NCBI GenBank assembly: GCA_035524095.1
Contig: DATKPK010000280.1
Coordinates: 1 to 26,710 of the forward strand
Origin: DATJUF01 sp035524095
GTDB taxonomy: Bacteria; Desulfobacterota; Binatia; Binatales; Binataceae
Direction of reading: 5' to 3'
DNA: 26,710 bases
Position numbers and translations under genes: made by a program. Positions 24,945 through 26,710 of the stretch are shown here, piece after piece. The stretch's first letter is position 1, and every line of letters starts with the position of its first letter. The notes below the pieces were generated by a model. The model did no database searches. It saw nothing but the letters and a program-made list of their open reading frames with translations, and was not told where the DNA came from.

Positions 24945-25241
24945 TCACCGGGTTGCCTGGATATCCGCAACGAGATTCTGGCCGATAAGGGCGCCGAGAC
25001 GCCGGCCATTTTCGACTTGCTCGGCGGTTGGTGGCGTGCTCGGCGCGCAGATATCGCCGCTGCTCGAAGAGTCGGTAGGAACGTCGGCTGGTGCGGCGAC
25101 AAAGTTGTACACCCAGATTCGATTGGGACGCGCGATTCCGGGGTTGGTGATTGGGGTTGACTGAGTGACCTTCGTCGAGGCACATCCGGCATGCATGATG
25201 ATCATAAAGAGAGGCGGTATCCAAAGGCTACGGGCTTTCAT
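24945..25241 (-). CDS. Shortened DUF4410-like lipoprotein, 98 aa
   Basis: The N-terminus is a lipoprotein signal with lipobox HAGC (Cys20), so the product would be lipid-anchored in the envelope. After the lipobox, RPNRIWVYNFVAAPADVP resembles the first strand of DUF4410 proteins, and AEQVENGRRLGALIGQNLVADIQA resembles the helix that follows. Family members continue for 80 or more residues, but this one ends at TGA right after DIQATR, with no family sequence in other frames, so it is truncated. The ribosome binding site AAAGGAGGT is ideal. The start overlaps the stop of the upstream 92-codon ORF (ATGA), making it the last gene of the decaying operon. It may be expressed but is unlikely to be functional. 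Confidence 0.65.
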   Translation of the reverse strand: MKARSLWIPPLFMIIMHAGCASTKVTQSTPITNPGIARPNRIWVYNFVAAPADVPTDSSSSGDICAPSTPPTAEQVENGRRLGALIGQNLVADIQATR

Positions 25242-25516
25242 GGCGGACCTCCTTTCATTCCTCGCCGCGCTAGTGCCACAACGGCTGGCGAGGCGATCAG
25301 GTCGAGGCGCCTGGACTTCATATCCAGCTCCAAGGTGATGACGTCAAGCACAACCTTAGAGCTCGTCTTCGCGTTCAGCTCAGCGGCGATAGCCTGACAT
25401 CGCTCAACGCTGAAGCCAGCGAGTACACTTTGTTGTTCGATAACGAATCGCGCAAATAATACAAGACCCGTGCGAATCGTCGCGTCACGAGGGCGAGACG
25501 CACGTCTTTGAGGTAT
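25238..25516 (-). pseudogene. 92-codon ORF with lost start codon, between DUF2252 and lipoprotein genes
   Basis: A minus-strand frame with no normal start runs from the DUF2252 stop to the lipoprotein start. It begins in TAATA, where TAATG would give the usual one-base overlap; the first codon is therefore ATA, apparently a mutated ATG. The frame is protein-like: a basic start (PQRRASRPRDATIRTG), then helical segments LVLFARFVIEQQSVLAG and CQAIAAELNAKTSS, then VLDVITLELDMKSRRLDLIASPAVVALARRG. The family is not recognised. It ends in TGA overlapping the lipoprotein ATG. It could still be translated from ATA at low level, but loss of function in a decaying operon is more likely. Confidence 0.55.
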
Positions 25517-26594
25517 TACTGTTCGATAGTTACTTTGATGCGCTCTTCCCGAGCGGCCTTCACGAACGCTCGATAATCATGTTGATTCTGATCGGCATAG
25601 TCGACCGCGAATTCACAAATGGCGTCGTCGAATATTTCGCTGGAACCCATGTAGCCGGAAATCATGGCAGCGTCGCCGGAGCGAGCATGTGCTCGCGCAA
25701 GAGCCCAAGCACAGATTCTGATATAGGCGCGCAACATATCGAAGTCCCAGCCCTCAACGATCGCGCTGATCTTCATGTCGCGTAGTTGACGGATGTAGCG
25801 GTCGCGGCCATCGGCGCCACGCGTCCATCAGAGGAAAATATCGCTCGCCGACTGCATCAGACGCTGACCGGCAACGACTCGTTCACCGTGATTGTTGTGC
25901 AAGCTCTTCCCAGCATAAGGTTCCAAAACCGATGCCCGGGCTTCTTTGACCTGCAAAAAAAGTGGATCATCGTCGGCCGCCAGAAAGAGTCCAACGCCGC
26001 AGATAGTGCCGACACTGCCGACGCCGACGACCGTAATCGCTATATCACAAAAATGAAAACGATCGAATAAAACGCGAACGTGCTCAGGTAACGATTCACG
26101 GTAGAGAGCGATTTGTTCCGCGAAGGCCCCCTTGCGCCCCGGAGCTTGTTCCGGCGTGGGATGGAAAATCAGTGGCGGATTGTCCTTATGCGAGGCGTGG
26201 CGCCGTGATGCTCTACTAACTTCGGGTAGTCATGCTCAGGAATAGTAGGTGCGCGATTCTTTTCCAGCCTCTGCTCGATTTGCTCACGTGCCTGTTCAGT
26301 CGGGGCAGCCTCGACGATACGCTGTGCGTCAATCCGCTGGTACCAGACCTCAAGGGCACGCATCGATGCATAGTCAGCCATGTGCTCGCGGTACGACCGT
26401 ACCGCCCCACGAGCGGCCCGCGCCGATTGGCTTTCGGAGAGTCTGAGATGCCGCCCGGCGATAACTGCGCTGGCCACCAGACGCTTGAGGTCCCATCCCA
26501 AGGGGCCGACAGAGTCTCGTCGAAGTCGTTGATGTCAAAAACCAGATTTCGTTCCGGCATAGCAAAGCTGTGACCCAAAACCCGGAAATCAGAC
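25516..26594 (-). pseudogene. DUF2252 family gene, broken by deletion, frameshift, stop and IS
   Basis: Joined across frames this reads as the last three quarters of a DUF2252 protein: PERNLVFDINDFDETL, WDLKRLVASAVIAGRHLRL, AVRSYREHMADYASMRALEVWY, VVGVGSVGT, DPLFLQVKEARASVLEPY, ERVVAGQRLMQSASDIFL, then YIRQLRDMKISAIVEG and CAWALARAHARSGD. Lesions: one base missing between 26495 and 26496 (PW-E-WDLKRL needs a GAN codon); a frameshift somewhere in 26170-26215; and TGA at 25828-25830 where the family has Gly (IFL-G-WTRG). The N-terminal part is absent at about 26595-26605, where IS-like DNA begins. DUF2252 proteins resemble kinase-like folds; their role is poorly known. The intact remainder is the 86-codon frame 25516-25776. 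Confidence 0.85.
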
Positions 26595-26599
26595 CACTG

Positions 26600-26710
26600 T
26601 TAAGTTGAGTGGCAGCCATTTGCGTGGTCCTCTGAAGCGTCGTGGGAGGACAGCAAGGTGGCAAAGAAGGGACATACCGAAGAGCAGGTTATGCGGGCCC
26701 TGGGGCAGGC
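26600..26710 (+). mobile_element. Left end of an IS3-family insertion sequence (runs off right edge)
   Basis: The transposase OrfA start at 26658 and the break in the DUF2252 gene at about 26595-26605 mark the left end of an insertion sequence. IS3-family ends start with TG; candidates are 26598 and 26606. The other end and any target duplication lie outside the window. Confidence 0.7.
26658..26710 (+). CDS. IS3-type transposase OrfA, N-terminal fragment
   Basis: GTG 26658 with GGGAGGA upstream opens a frame reading VAKKGHTEEQVMRALGQA to the edge. This matches, from memory, the start of OrfA helix-turn-helix proteins of IS3-family elements (AKKxHTEEQIxxALRQAE). The rest of OrfA and OrfB would lie to the right. 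OrfA binds the IS ends and is normally fused to OrfB by programmed frameshifting. Confidence 0.8.
   Translation, partial: MAKKGHTEEQVMRALGQ

Noticed and set aside
1..26710. CRISPR array or other tandem repeat array
   Set aside because: I saw no regularly spaced direct repeats anywhere in the window.

Overview
The window reads as chromosome of a free-living, probably soil-dwelling Gram-negative bacterium with a mid-to-high GC genome. The evidence is a Tat-exported phospholipase C, a sigma-54-type two-component system, lipobox and signal-peptide proteins, a CaiB/BaiF CoA-transferase, a zinc alcohol dehydrogenase and strong Shine-Dalgarno sites with many GTG starts. A proteobacterium or a Binatota/Desulfobacterota-like lineage would fit, but this is a guess from gene content and was not measured.

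Layout. (1) 1-3227: the N-terminal part of a TPR-sulfotransferase-type gene (minus) diverges from a 761-aa Tat-exported phospholipase C (plus). (2) 3370-9683: a minus-strand cluster of six genes: a peptidoglycan-binding-domain protein, an NlpC/P60-like Cys-His protein, two large unrecognised proteins overlapping by ATGA, and two small proteins. (3) 9684-10299: a regulatory region with a sigma-54-like -24/-12 promoter facing the cluster, two tandem palindromes upstream of it, a leader hairpin, and on the other side a palindrome and a TATAAT box that would start transcription at the histidine kinase ATG. (4) 10300-13178: a sensor kinase and an NtrC-family sigma-54 activator overlapping by GTGA. 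(5) 13179-14176: a second sigma-54-like promoter with a 32-bp palindrome about 107 bp upstream of the predicted transcription start, followed by a 29-codon ORF with a strong ribosome binding site. (6) 14177-18952: two tandem exported amidase-signature proteins, closed by a hairpin. (7) 19047-21589: CaiB/BaiF CoA-transferase and zinc alcohol dehydrogenase, both minus.

At 21710-21765 lies the 3' half of a tRNA-Leu-like gene without its 5' half, which looks like an attachment-site remnant. Its polarity places the inserted DNA to the right. That right part holds unrecognised ORFs, a SulP transporter with a STAS domain, and a decaying minus-strand operon: a DUF2252 gene with a one-base deletion, a further frameshift and a TGA stop; a 92-codon ORF whose start appears mutated from ATG to ATA; and a shortened DUF4410-like lipoprotein. 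The window ends in the start of an IS3-type transposase that interrupts the DUF2252 gene.

The best candidate for an undescribed system is regions 2 to 5, possibly with 6. A dedicated NtrC-type two-component system sits between two divergent sigma-54-like promoters that share a short upstream motif. One promoter faces the peptidoglycan-binding/NlpC/large-protein cluster; the other faces a mini-ORF and the exported amidases. The regulatory link is inferred from the sequence sites and gene order.
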